Source of the DNA: a virus | Virus record (IMG/VR): IMGVR_UViG_3300048065_000224 | Span: 1 to 53,346 of that record | Direction: 5' to 3' (one strand) | Length of the DNA stretch: 53,346 nucleotides | Shown: positions 19,434 through 27,513 of the stretch, in pieces | Layout: every line of letters begins with the position of its first letter | Position numbering within the stretch: the first letter of the stretch is position 1 | Notes under the pieces: generated by a model | The model's input: only the letters and a program-made list of their open reading frames with translations | Told to the model about the DNA's origin: nothing | Databases searched by the model: none | Program-made: the position numbers and the translations under genes

Positions 19434-19703
19434 ATGAAAATGTACAATAATGGACAACGCCAATCAAAAATGTACGGCGGTGGAATGGCTACAAGAAAAC
19501 CCATGATGTATGGCGGTACAGCCATGAAGAAGAAAAAGATGCAGATGGGTGGCATGATGGAAAAGAACATAAAGCCTAATCAATCAAACACTATGAATAT
19601 GATGAACCCTATGGGCATGATGTATGGTGGTCAGAGCAAACTAGACAAGAACAAAGATGGTAAAATATCAGGTAAAGACTTCAAAATGATGAGAAAAGGT
19701 TAG
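19434..19703 (+). CDS. Met/Gly-rich small protein with EF-hand-like loop
   Basis: The 89-aa protein contains 19 Met residues and repeated MYGG/QMGG motifs among Lys-rich linkers, then a single 12-residue loop at residues 71-82 (DKNKDGKISGKD). That loop has the D-x-N-x-DG-x-I spacing of EF-hand or dockerin calcium sites, with Asp rather than Glu at position 12. Met-rich MYGG proteins are common at the end of structural operons in marine phages. Function is unknown; metal binding is plausible. It follows GGAGAAACAACTA and converges on the minus-strand operon. Confidence 0.7.
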   Translation: MKMYNNGQRQSKMYGGGMATRKPMMYGGTAMKKKKMQMGGMMEKNIKPNQSNTMNMMNPMGMMYGGQSKLDKNKDGKISGKDFKMMRKG

Positions 19704-19921
19704 ATATAATTACCTGAACCATTCATAATATCATCACCAGATTTCCTTAAGTAACGAAGAAGAGATGCAACTTGGCTTGTTCCACTATACATGGGCAGAC
19801 CAATGTTCATCTCTTTTTCAAATGTATCAGGATTAAGCGTTTCGTAATTCATTTCGACATTTCCGTCTTTATTTAAAAACACTTCTAATGAAAATAGCTT
19901 TGCTTTAGTTTTTGATTTCAT
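19700..19921 (-). CDS. Hypothetical protein at end of replication operon
   Basis: The 73-aa protein (MKSKTKAKLFSLEVFLNKDG...) has a mixed alpha/beta pattern and no recognised motif. It is the last gene of the minus-strand operon. Its start overlaps the preceding nuclease gene by 17 bases, and its TAA overlaps the stop of the convergent Met-rich gene. There is no terminator hairpin between the converging genes. Confidence 0.55.
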   Translation of the reverse strand: MKSKTKAKLFSLEVFLNKDGNVEMNYETLNPDTFEKEMNIGLPMYSGTSQVASLLRYLRKSGDDIMNGSGNYI

Positions 19922-20390
19922 GGACAGGACTCAACTTATCTATCTTTAGATTGTAACAATCAGCTTTGAACTTAAAACCGTTGTCCGAATCAATATCCCC
20001 TTTTCTGTACAGAGTGGCTTCTTTGTAAAAACTTTGCTTAGATATGCCACCAAGAATCCAAGCCTTACTTAAATCAGTTAGTATGCGAACAAACACATAC
20101 GCATCACAATCCTGTTTAGTTCCATGCAACGCTACAGAACAATCGTAATTAGGTAGGGGTCTAGTGTTGCAACGCTTAGTCTTAACATCTATCCTCACCC
20201 CATCCTTTACAAGATCGTAATCGTATGTATTTATCTGCTTTGCTTCAATACTATCAGCAACGATTATCTCGCCTATCGCACCCACGACGTTGCTAGTGCC
20301 ACCTGTAATACTTCCCTGCAATATGCCCACAGTAGAAGCTTTTTCCCTCGCACGACGCATATAATCTTTGTTGATCGATATCTCTATCAT
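19905..20390 (-). CDS. PD-(D/E)XK nuclease-like protein
   Basis: The 161-aa protein carries the core of a PD-(D/E)XK nuclease: Glu41 in GAIGEIIVAD, Asp59 in YDYDL, and Asp68-Val-Lys70 in GVRIDVKTK. Length and motif spacing resemble small phage endonucleases or resolvases. It is coupled to the RNR gene by a one-base stop/start overlap. Probable roles are DNA degradation or branched-DNA processing during replication; specificity cannot be read. Confidence 0.7.
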   Translation of the reverse strand: MIEISINKDYMRRAREKASTVGILQGSITGGTSNVVGAIGEIIVADSIEAKQINTYDYDLVKDGVRIDVKTKRCNTRPLPNYDCSVALHGTKQDCDAYVFVRILTDLSKAWILGGISKQSFYKEATLYRKGDIDSDNGFKFKADCYNLKIDKLSPVHEIKN

Positions 20391-22318
20391 TAGTTTGCAC
20401 TTAAGTCCACGACTTCACAGGCATCTGCAGTGCAAGCCAATTCACGAGATCCACTTGTATTGTCTTCCTTTTCATACATAGAGAACTTAGTCCAGTCGAG
20501 TGATGTTGGCACACGCCCATTCCATTCGAGATATTCATCCGCATCTATGTCCTGATAAGGAGCTTGTTGGTAGGTATGATCAGCAAACGGTAAGAACGAT
20601 ACACCTGACGCAATATCAAAGTTATCGTACAACCATGCTCCTACTTCCATCCACTCTTGTTCTTTTACAGAAATAGTAACAGATGGTTTGTGTTCACACC
20701 AATTAAGTGCATAGATCTTCCAAAGTTCTAGTTGTTCTATAGCACTCATCTCAGTTCTAGTGATAGCACCACTAGGAGATTTCATAGGAAAAGAGAAGAC
20801 AGTAACGCTATCAGGCTTAGTAATATCAGCTTCAAACGGTACACCTTCCTCTTTCATAAACTTTGTGAGTGGGTCTTTGTTATCACCACGTACAGTTCGT
20901 ATATAAAATGGATTGTGTCTAGCATGTATACCCGATGCTGAATCAGTAAGCTGAGACACAGTACCACTTGGCTTCACACATGTGATAGCCGTACTTCTAG
21001 GTATGCCTATCTTATCTGCATACTCTCTGTTTGTTTTTATTGCTACTTGTTTCATCTCTTGTAACCAAATCTTTGAATCAGTTGTCTTAGCCAGTACATA
21101 ATGATCCATGATACCAGTTAATGAGACGCCAAGCAAGCGTTCTTCTTCAGTGTTTGTTTTCCATATCCTACGTAGGTACTTCAGATCTGTAAGAGTAGAT
21201 TGAAATGTACCTAAGATTGTAGCAACACGTACCTTAGATTGTAATGAAAGTAGATCATCATTCTCTCGTACAACTACCTCAGATAGATTACAGAATTGAT
21301 AAGGTCGAAGTATGATCTCACTACACGGATTAGTACCCCACATATGACCCGTCTGCCTTCTACCACTCTTAGACACTTGATCGTCAGCAGCCTTACGATT
21401 GAACATGCCACGCTCACCCGATTTAGACTCGTACAGAGCTAACCATTCTCTCATGTAAGTTTCCATATCAGGCTTGCCTTTGTAAGCAACAGAGTTATTT
21501 GCCAATGCTCTTTGACCATTTGCATTCCACCACTCGCCTGATTTAGCGTGAGCCATTTGGCTGTCGTTTAAGTTAGACAAGCTGATCAGAGCAGATCGTC
21601 TGACACCACCCACTACAACAACCTCACCTACCTTGCACATAATATCGTGACACTCAACAGGGTATAGCTTTCTTCCCTTTGCACTTTTGAATTTATCTAT
21701 AGTAAACTTAAATAGGTTGACCAACGGATCAGCACCTGATGCTCTTCCGCCCATAACCTTTAGCCTTGCACCTGCAGGTCGCACCTTCGATACATCCCAA
21801 GATGGTATCATTCCTGAATAGAGCAGTGCAACAAGTTCACGATACGCTTTTGCCCACCCTGCTTTGCTATCATCAACAACAATAACAACATCAGACTCTT
21901 GCATGTTCTCACTTACAACAGGTAGCTTATCAACATTCTCTCTTTCCACAGAGAAACCTACACCTGTACCACACATAAGAATATACATAGCTTCGTCGAA
22001 ACTACGAGGACTATCTACGGGTAGATAACTACAGTTGTAGCCACAGACATTATCTCTTTTCAACGCAGGTCCTGCTGTCATCATAGCTCTCATAGACGGC
22101 ATAACATTCAAGTTAAGTATGTACTCTTGTATTATTTCTTTATCGACTTTATCCATCTTATAGTTGTGCTTTTCTAAAAGAGCTTCTTCCATAAAATTAA
22201 CATATCTTGAGACTGTTTCATCCCAGTTCTCTCTTCTTCCTTCTTCTTCAAGCCAACGAGCATACCTCGATTTATGTATAAACTCTTGATATGAAGTTGG
22301 TAGCATATTAGACGCCAT
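20390..22318 (-). CDS. nrdJ: Class II (B12-dependent) ribonucleotide reductase
   Basis: The 642-aa enzyme reduces ribonucleotides to deoxyribonucleotides using adenosylcobalamin. Visible active-site residues are Cys96 (GYNCSYLP), Cys332 and Glu334 (NPCSEIIL), Cys343 (FCNLSEVV), and a C-terminal redox pair Cys629/Cys634 (ACTADACE). Motifs and single-chain layout fit the monomeric class II type, somewhat shorter than the Lactobacillus enzyme. I chose ATG 22318, preceded by AGGAGAAG, over a start nine codons upstream. No thioredoxin or glutaredoxin gene is visible, so the host must supply reductant and the cobalamin cofactor. Confidence 0.93.
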   Translation of the reverse strand: MASNMLPTSYQEFIHKSRYARWLEEEGRRENWDETVSRYVNFMEEALLEKHNYKMDKVDKEIIQEYILNLNVMPSMRAMMTAGPALKRDNVCGYNCSYLPVDSPRSFDEAMYILMCGTGVGFSVERENVDKLPVVSENMQESDVVIVVDDSKAGWAKAYRELVALLYSGMIPSWDVSKVRPAGARLKVMGGRASGADPLVNLFKFTIDKFKSAKGRKLYPVECHDIMCKVGEVVVVGGVRRSALISLSNLNDSQMAHAKSGEWWNANGQRALANNSVAYKGKPDMETYMREWLALYESKSGERGMFNRKAADDQVSKSGRRQTGHMWGTNPCSEIILRPYQFCNLSEVVVRENDDLLSLQSKVRVATILGTFQSTLTDLKYLRRIWKTNTEEERLLGVSLTGIMDHYVLAKTTDSKIWLQEMKQVAIKTNREYADKIGIPRSTAITCVKPSGTVSQLTDSASGIHARHNPFYIRTVRGDNKDPLTKFMKEEGVPFEADITKPDSVTVFSFPMKSPSGAITRTEMSAIEQLELWKIYALNWCEHKPSVTISVKEQEWMEVGAWLYDNFDIASGVSFLPFADHTYQQAPYQDIDADEYLEWNGRVPTSLDWTKFSMYEKEDNTSGSRELACTADACEVVDLSAN

Positions 22319-22556
22319 TATACTCTTCTCCTGTAACTGTTTCAATTAAACGGTTTAAATACCATCTCGCCTTTTCTAAATCTTCTGTGCCATTTTTATA
22401 CTTATATCTACATATGTATTTTAAAATGTTACCTTGAAGATAACTTTCAAATCCATCTCCCGTGACAGATTCAATTATGTCTATAGTTTCGATGCCTGCT
22501 TTGTTGTAGTGGGCAGGATTGTTTACCATATCCTCTTTTTCTAATCTTTTTAACAT
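22308..22556 (-). CDS. DUF3310 family protein
   Basis: The protein of about 82 aa contains NPAHYNKAGIETIDIIES, GNILKYICRYKYKNGTEDL and KARWYLNRLI, the core of the DUF3310 phage family often found near nucleotide metabolism genes. The start is unclear: ATG 22556 is used here, an ATG at 22529 lies just before the conserved core, and a TTG at 22577 would overlap the upstream stop. Function of the family is not firmly known. It overlaps the RNR gene by 11 bases. Confidence 0.75.
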   Translation of the reverse strand: MLKRLEKEDMVNNPAHYNKAGIETIDIIESVTGDGFESYLQGNILKYICRYKYKNGTEDLEKARWYLNRLIETVTGEEYNGV

Positions 22557-22573
22557 ATAATCATAATACCTTA

Positions 22574-22921
22574 TCAATGCTTACTACCAAAATCAACTTT
22601 AATTATGTTATCTTTGTATTCTATCTTTTCACCTGTTTCATCAAGTATCTCACCAAACATTCGCCTAGTTGAATAATTGAAAGCAACTTCAGACATACCA
22701 AAATTAAATAACTCTTCAGGCTTACCTGTTATCAAACCAACAAGTCCTTCATGTATAACAGATGCTACAGAATGGTCAAGCTCACTTTCATATTTTTTTC
22801 CAGTTGTATCGTAGGCGTTCATTTTAAATTTATCATCGCCTACATCCTCAAGTATGATATAGTAGTAATTCTTTTGCAGATTCATCTGCTCCATAAATTT
22901 TTTTATTTCTTTATCTTTCAT
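22574..22921 (-). CDS. Hypothetical protein in replication operon
   Basis: The 115-aa acidic protein (MKDKEIKKFMEQMNLQKNYY...) shows a mixed alpha/beta pattern, without cysteine clusters or membrane segments. I do not recognise it. Its ATG overlaps the stop of the endonuclease I gene (ATGA), which indicates coupled translation and a role within the replication/nucleotide module. Confidence 0.55.
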   Translation of the reverse strand: MKDKEIKKFMEQMNLQKNYYYIILEDVGDDKFKMNAYDTTGKKYESELDHSVASVIHEGLVGLITGKPEELFNFGMSEVAFNYSTRRMFGEILDETGEKIEYKDNIIKVDFGSKH

Positions 22922-23286
22922 TTTTTAAACCACTCCGCAGGTATTGTTTTTTCTGCCCAACGAAAATCGTGCTTGTTGCACCAATCAGCGTAGGTTGTTT
23001 TACTACCTTTGTAAATCTTATTTCGTGCATTCATAAAAACAAATCTTATATCAAGATCTTTATGTTGTTGCTTTACTAGTGCCATCTTTACTCTATCTGC
23101 TTTATCAAGATGACCTTTTGCTTCTACATAGATACCACTCTCGACTATATAGAAATCAGGTGTGTACGTTCGGGGTTTAGGTATGTAGATAAACTTCTTT
23201 GACTCGTACTCAAACTTGACTTTGTTTGCGGCCAAGTTTTTTGCAAGGTGCAATTCAAACTGTGATCTGTACTTGGATCTTCTCAT
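22918..23286 (-). CDS. T7-type endonuclease I (Holliday junction resolvase)
   Basis: The 122-aa protein aligns by eye with T7 gp3: KFEYE, then TYTPDFYI, GIYVEAKG, LDIRFVFMNARNKIYKGSKT, and WAEKTIPAEW. Catalytic residues by analogy are Glu11, Asp44, Glu55 and Lys57, matching T7 E20, D55, E65 and K67 in order and near spacing. ATG 23286, in an ATGA overlap with the previous stop, is preferred over an upstream start 38 codons earlier. It would resolve branched DNA and debranch replication intermediates before packaging. Confidence 0.88.
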   Translation of the reverse strand: MRRSKYRSQFELHLAKNLAANKVKFEYESKKFIYIPKPRTYTPDFYIVESGIYVEAKGHLDKADRVKMALVKQQHKDLDIRFVFMNARNKIYKGSKTTYADWCNKHDFRWAEKTIPAEWFKK

Positions 23287-23669
23287 ATGTTCATCCTCAA
23301 TCCTAATGACTGTATTCGTTTGTTTATGTACCCTGCCAGTTTGGGGGATTGTTTTTCTATGGTAATAAGTTCGTTTGTTAACTGGTATATCGGAAGGCAT
23401 ATTACTTTGTCCTGATTAGTTACATAGTGTATAGCTTGGAATTGGTTTTCTACTTTGAGTATGTCTCGCTTTTCAGTTGCAGAGGTAAGAGAGCCATTGT
23501 TTGAAAAGTTTTCACGAAGAGTCAGGGGAATACCTCTTTCATGTTGACGTAAAAAAACAATGTCTCTCCCACCCCCAGTCTCCGTATGGGAGTCTATATA
23601 AACGTGGTACAAGTCCTCGTTTAATTCCATAAGATTTCTTTGATATTCACGGACATATATAACTGACAT
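23283..23669 (-). CDS. Hypothetical protein between two nuclease genes
   Basis: The 128-aa protein (MSVIYVREYQRNLMELNEDL...) has alternating strands and helices and an Arg/Gly segment (TETGGGRDIVFLRQHERG). I do not recognise a family. The start is placed at ATG 23669, sharing one base with the exonuclease stop (TGATG). It lies between the exonuclease and endonuclease I genes, with overlaps on both sides, so a role in DNA recombination or degradation is likely but unproven. Confidence 0.55.
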   Translation of the reverse strand: MSVIYVREYQRNLMELNEDLYHVYIDSHTETGGGRDIVFLRQHERGIPLTLRENFSNNGSLTSATEKRDILKVENQFQAIHYVTNQDKVICLPIYQLTNELITIEKQSPKLAGYINKRIQSLGLRMNI

Positions 23670-24559
23670 CACAATGCTTTCTTTTTTAACTTGGAGTACC
23701 ACGCTTGAGGTGGCTGTTTAGCTTTCGATGTTATCCTATCATGCAACACGGCATCTTTCCAACAGTGTGCTTTGAACCCGCACATTGTACAAGGCTTGGG
23801 CAACAGTTTGTTTCCCGTTCTGATCTCTTGTCCATCCTTCTTGTATGTTTCAAATATATCCTTAAACGGTACTTTAAATTCAAGGGAATCATCTGTAAGT
23901 AACTTAATTCTTTTCTCAGCGTCTTTCAGATATTCTTTTCGATCGTCATTCTGCCAATCAGGTGCTTCAACGACAGCTACCTCACCACTTGATTTGTTTA
24001 CAACAATCCACCCACCAAACGGCAACCCCGTTGCTTCTCCGTATAGATGACCTTGCATTATGTAGCCAAACGGATCGTCTTCTTTTATCTTCTCGTATCC
24101 ACCGAAACCTGTGTATTTAAATTTAAATGCCCACTCACTTGCAGACTTTATATCCCAAACCTTTTCTTGTCCTAGTTCATCACGTATTATTAAATCTAAT
24201 GTGCCAGTTATTTTTGTGTCGCCTATATTAACACTGACCTGCTTTTGTTTCTCTACAATATCTACGCCTGCCTGCTCAAGAACAAGTACAGCTATGGACT
24301 CCACAAGATCTCCAAACAGAAATCTAAATAGCATGTTGTATTGTACTTCTTGCTCTACACCCTTTTTCTCAAGAAGTTGTTGGCAGATAGGTCTACCAAG
24401 ACCCGACATTCGGATCTTGTACTCTCGTTGTTTATTTAGCTGAGTATCGACAGAGTCTCTGCACGAATTAGCAAAGTCTGTAATGTCTTCGGGGAGAATA
24501 GACACTTCTCCCCTACTAGCACGTTCCATATAGTCTTGGATTTTAAACAGCAACAGCAT
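23669..24559 (-). CDS. Cas4/RecB-like PD-(D/E)XK exonuclease with Cys cluster
   Basis: The 296-aa protein has the exonuclease core GDLVES (Glu87), TGTLDLI (Asp122), VWDIKSAS (Asp136, Lys138) and a later QGHLYGEATG motif. Near the C-terminus, CTMCGFKAHC gives Cys257, Cys260 and Cys266. With a distant N-terminal Cys (33 or 59), this fits the 1+3 Cys pattern that holds an iron-sulfur cluster in Cas4 and AddB. It follows the putative SSB gene and would act in recombination or host DNA degradation. An alternative start is ATG 24529. Confidence 0.83.
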   Translation of the reverse strand: MLLLFKIQDYMERASRGEVSILPEDITDFANSCRDSVDTQLNKQREYKIRMSGLGRPICQQLLEKKGVEQEVQYNMLFRFLFGDLVESIAVLVLEQAGVDIVEKQKQVSVNIGDTKITGTLDLIIRDELGQEKVWDIKSASEWAFKFKYTGFGGYEKIKEDDPFGYIMQGHLYGEATGLPFGGWIVVNKSSGEVAVVEAPDWQNDDRKEYLKDAEKRIKLLTDDSLEFKVPFKDIFETYKKDGQEIRTGNKLLPKPCTMCGFKAHCWKDAVLHDRITSKAKQPPQAWYSKLKKKAL

Positions 24560-25397
24560 TGAAATCGTCTGCTAAACTGTCATCGTTAGTGTCAGGAACT
24601 AACTTGACAGACTCTCTGCTCTGTTCAAGCACGTTTTGATTGTGTGCTTTCACAGTATCTGCAAACTTTTTCATCAAAGCCTTATCTTCTTCAGATATTG
24701 TTGTTTCACTATGTAAGGTAGGTACGGGTATCCAATACTGTACTGAACCTTTCTTTTGCTTAGAAGTTGACATAGATATGTTGCACTTCTGCATAATCTT
24801 TTTTTGCTTGGTTAGGCTATCAATAAAATTTCTGATAGGTACAAACCCTGACTTCTTGAAGTAAGCAACGACTGGATGATTTTCTACTTTGACAGCATCC
24901 CCATTACCTTTCTTGAAATCACCTGATATTACAGAATACAAAACTTGGTTGCAAACTGCAGAACGTGATCTTAACTTCATCGGATCATCGTCTTTAAGTT
25001 TTTCTTCATCTGCCATAGATAAGCGACCACATTTGTTGCCACCCTCTGTATCAGGAAATTCACCTGATAACGAAGGCTTCTGTACAGATTTGCACGAAAA
25101 GCTATTCTGATCAGGATCAAACACACTCCACTCAAATGTTCTTAAGATTGGTCTAATGATAACGGTTTTGGCATATACCATCTCACCTTCGTACATCATC
25201 TTCCAATCGCCACGAGTGAGCGTTTGACCATCTTCTGTCTCAACATCGTAGTTAATGTTTATTCTTGATAAACCTTGCGATACTTTAGGTGCTTTTCCTT
25301 GTCCAGAAAGTTGCATAAAAGCATCTGTGTCGTCACTGTCGAAAGAGCTAACAATGTTATCCATTTCATCAGTCATAGTTTGTAAGTTATTTTCCAT
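24543..25397 (-). CDS. Putative single-stranded DNA-binding protein
   Basis: The 284-aa protein lies between the polymerase and exonuclease genes, where T7-like and HMO-2011-like phages carry their SSB. It has a central beta-rich region (GDWKMMYEGEMVYAKTVIIR and following strands) with several Cys residues (KSVQK..., NKCGRLS, AVCNQ) and an acidic C-terminal tail (DTNDDSLADDFNAVAV) like those SSBs use to contact partners. No exact family match is claimed. The start follows AAGGAAAATTTT. Confidence 0.6.
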   Translation of the reverse strand: MENNLQTMTDEMDNIVSSFDSDDTDAFMQLSGQGKAPKVSQGLSRININYDVETEDGQTLTRGDWKMMYEGEMVYAKTVIIRPILRTFEWSVFDPDQNSFSCKSVQKPSLSGEFPDTEGGNKCGRLSMADEEKLKDDDPMKLRSRSAVCNQVLYSVISGDFKKGNGDAVKVENHPVVAYFKKSGFVPIRNFIDSLTKQKKIMQKCNISMSTSKQKKGSVQYWIPVPTLHSETTISEEDKALMKKFADTVKAHNQNVLEQSRESVKLVPDTNDDSLADDFNAVAV

Positions 25398-25442
25398 AAA
25401 ATTTTCCTTTTTCTGTTTATTTAAGGTTAACGTAATTGGAGG

Positions 25443-26972
25443 TTACAAATTAACTTCAGACAAGTCAAGCCAATTTTTACCTATTTTTAATTCTATGCCG
25501 ACTGGCATATCGTATTTGACGCCATACCTACGTTTTGTCTCACTTGGCAAACACAACATTGCCTTTGATAAAACGTCAATACACTGCTGTTCTTCACTTG
25601 GATGAACGTCAAGAACAATTGAGTCATGTACTGTGTTGCAAATCACAGACTTCATATTCAGTTTTCTCATCTCTTTATCGAGCATAACAAGGGCAATAGG
25701 CAATAGATCAGCCGTAGCAAACCCCTGAACAGGGTAATTACATATAGCAGTACGATTAGTAGCTGAACCCCACTCTGTCCATCTAGCGTCAGGAAAAGAG
25801 TATTCACGCCCTGATGGTAGTTTTATGACCTTTGTTGATACAGCCTGCTTCTCTAGCTCTTTGTGCCACTCAGTTACCTGTTCGTACTTCTCTTTGAACT
25901 TCTGATAGTACTGCTGTTGACTACGAGTACCACTCACACCACCATACAAAGGCTTGAATGTGTGTGCCTTTGCATCCTGTCTAGAGCAGCCTATGATAGA
26001 TGCCGTATAACTATGCACATCTGTACCTTTTATAACATCTGCATAGACATTACTATCTTTGGCAAGAAAGCCTGCCACTCGGAACTCCAACTGTGAATAA
26101 TCGCCCTCAAGTATCTTGCCACCCTGAAATCTACTTTCCACAACCTTACGTATGGCAAACGTTGAACCACGTGGCATGTTTTGAAAGTTGGGATTGCGAC
26201 TGGATAGCCTGCCCGTTGCCGTCACACATTGCATGAACTCAGGATGTATGAAATCGTTTTCATCAACGTTGTTTTTCATTCCCTCGACAAATGTCGATAA
26301 GTAAGTACGAAGAGCATTGTATCGTACATACGCTTCACAAAACTCACGTGCATCACCATCTAGTTCAGATAGCCTATCTTCAAGAGTAACCTTGTCTGTC
26401 TTGAAACCTGCTGATGCAGTATCTTTGGGAGTACGTGGTATGAGCTTGAAGCCTGCCACCTCTCCAGTAGATGTGTAGACTACGCCTTTACCTATGCAAG
26501 TTTTGCATATCCGTTTCGCTTTGCCTACACTTCCATCTTTTCTCAAAGGTGTTATCCTACCTGACCCCCGACAAGTTTCACATTGTCTGCCTATTGTCTT
26601 GTACACAATGTCAGTCATTCGTCTCACACATTGCACAAAGTCTTTGTTCTTCATGCGTGTTCTCATCTTAGGCTTGATTGTGTTGCCACGCATCTCGTGA
26701 CCTAGATTGAATGTGATTGACCAAAGTGATTTGTCTTTTACTTTTCTTGAGTAAAGCAACACACTTTTGTCGTCAGGACTGGCAAGGTTGATAGGTGTAT
26801 CGCCCATTGCATTCTTGGCTAGTCTGTTTAGCTTGTTTTCCAACACGGTCATCTCATCCATGTATTCTTTTTCTATCTCATCAAGAGTTGTCTTGTTAAT
26901 CTTTAGTCCGTTTGATTCTATCCTAGATAGGACATTCGTCATTTCAAATGACAGCTTCAGAGTCTGTTTCAT
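25443..26972 (-). CDS. Family A DNA polymerase with DnaJ-like zinc insert
   Basis: The 509-aa polymerase domain has motif A DYSQLEFRVAG (Asp291), motif B RQDAKAHTFKPLYGG (Arg331, Lys335, Phe339, Tyr343) and motif C TVHDSIVLDV (Asp450), where Ser replaces the usual Glu of HDE. Residues 131-162 hold two CxxCxGxG knuckles, a partial DnaJ central domain inserted in the thumb region, as described for the HMO-2011 polymerase. The proofreading domain is a separate upstream gene. Phe at the E. coli F762 position is notable. The start at 26972 follows GAGGAAAT. Confidence 0.93.
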   Translation of the reverse strand: MKQTLKLSFEMTNVLSRIESNGLKINKTTLDEIEKEYMDEMTVLENKLNRLAKNAMGDTPINLASPDDKSVLLYSRKVKDKSLWSITFNLGHEMRGNTIKPKMRTRMKNKDFVQCVRRMTDIVYKTIGRQCETCRGSGRITPLRKDGSVGKAKRICKTCIGKGVVYTSTGEVAGFKLIPRTPKDTASAGFKTDKVTLEDRLSELDGDAREFCEAYVRYNALRTYLSTFVEGMKNNVDENDFIHPEFMQCVTATGRLSSRNPNFQNMPRGSTFAIRKVVESRFQGGKILEGDYSQLEFRVAGFLAKDSNVYADVIKGTDVHSYTASIIGCSRQDAKAHTFKPLYGGVSGTRSQQQYYQKFKEKYEQVTEWHKELEKQAVSTKVIKLPSGREYSFPDARWTEWGSATNRTAICNYPVQGFATADLLPIALVMLDKEMRKLNMKSVICNTVHDSIVLDVHPSEEQQCIDVLSKAMLCLPSETKRRYGVKYDMPVGIELKIGKNWLDLSEVNL

Positions 26973-27513
26973 ATATTTCCTCAAATGTTAAGCCAAAGGC
27001 TTCTAGTTGTTTTACTGCAACCTCTTCGGTTGCGACTACATCGGCAATGCCGTATTCTTCGACTATCTCTGCAGGTATTTCGTAGAAGGTTTTGCCTTCC
27101 TTAATATACGGTGCAACCAAGTCCTTTTCTTTTTGGGTAACGTTATAACGTTTTGCGAGAGCATCAAGTGCCAAAGACCAACGTCTTCCCTTTGACCTAA
27201 TATATTCTGCAACCATCGTATCATACAAAACTCCATCATATTTAAATCCACATGAACGCAACCACATTATGTCAAACTTTATATTTTGTCCAACAAGAAT
27301 GTCAGCCTTGTCCAAGTCACTTTGTAGATGCTCCTTTGTTCCATCGACGTAAGTTTTTTCTTTGTGATAGAAAAATTCATATTTAACATCTTGGTTTAAC
27401 AACCACTTCCAACCCACTGATACTAAACGATTATTAAAGTAGGGCAACGCTGTAGTACCCCCACCTTGTTTATCTCGATGTGTTGTTTCTACGTCTAAAG
27501 TTAACACGTTCAT
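26944..27513 (-). CDS. DnaQ-like 3'-5' exonuclease (proofreading subunit)
   Basis: The 189-aa protein holds the DEDDy exonuclease motifs: Asp7-x-Glu9 in LTLDVETT, Asp81 in GQNIKFDIMWL, and Tyr154/Asp158 in EEYGIADVV. It would remove misincorporated nucleotides for the polymerase encoded directly downstream. The split from the polymerase domain looks natural: the downstream gene has its own ribosome binding site, and this gene ends at a TGA overlapping it by 29 bases. The start at 27513 shares one base with the helicase stop and follows AAGGGGGG. Confidence 0.88.
   Translation of the reverse strand: MNVLTLDVETTHRDKQGGGTTALPYFNNRLVSVGWKWLLNQDVKYEFFYHKEKTYVDGTKEHLQSDLDKADILVGQNIKFDIMWLRSCGFKYDGVLYDTMVAEYIRSKGRRWSLALDALAKRYNVTQKEKDLVAPYIKEGKTFYEIPAEIVEEYGIADVVATEEVAVKQLEAFGLTFEEIYETDSEAVI

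Noticed and set aside
19690-19720. Bidirectional terminator between converging operons
   Set aside because: The two stop codons overlap and no stable hairpin with a T run is visible in this stretch.
25443-27513. Frameshifted single DNA polymerase gene
   Set aside because: The exonuclease and polymerase frames each have their own ribosome binding site and complete domains, so a natural split is more likely than a sequencing error.
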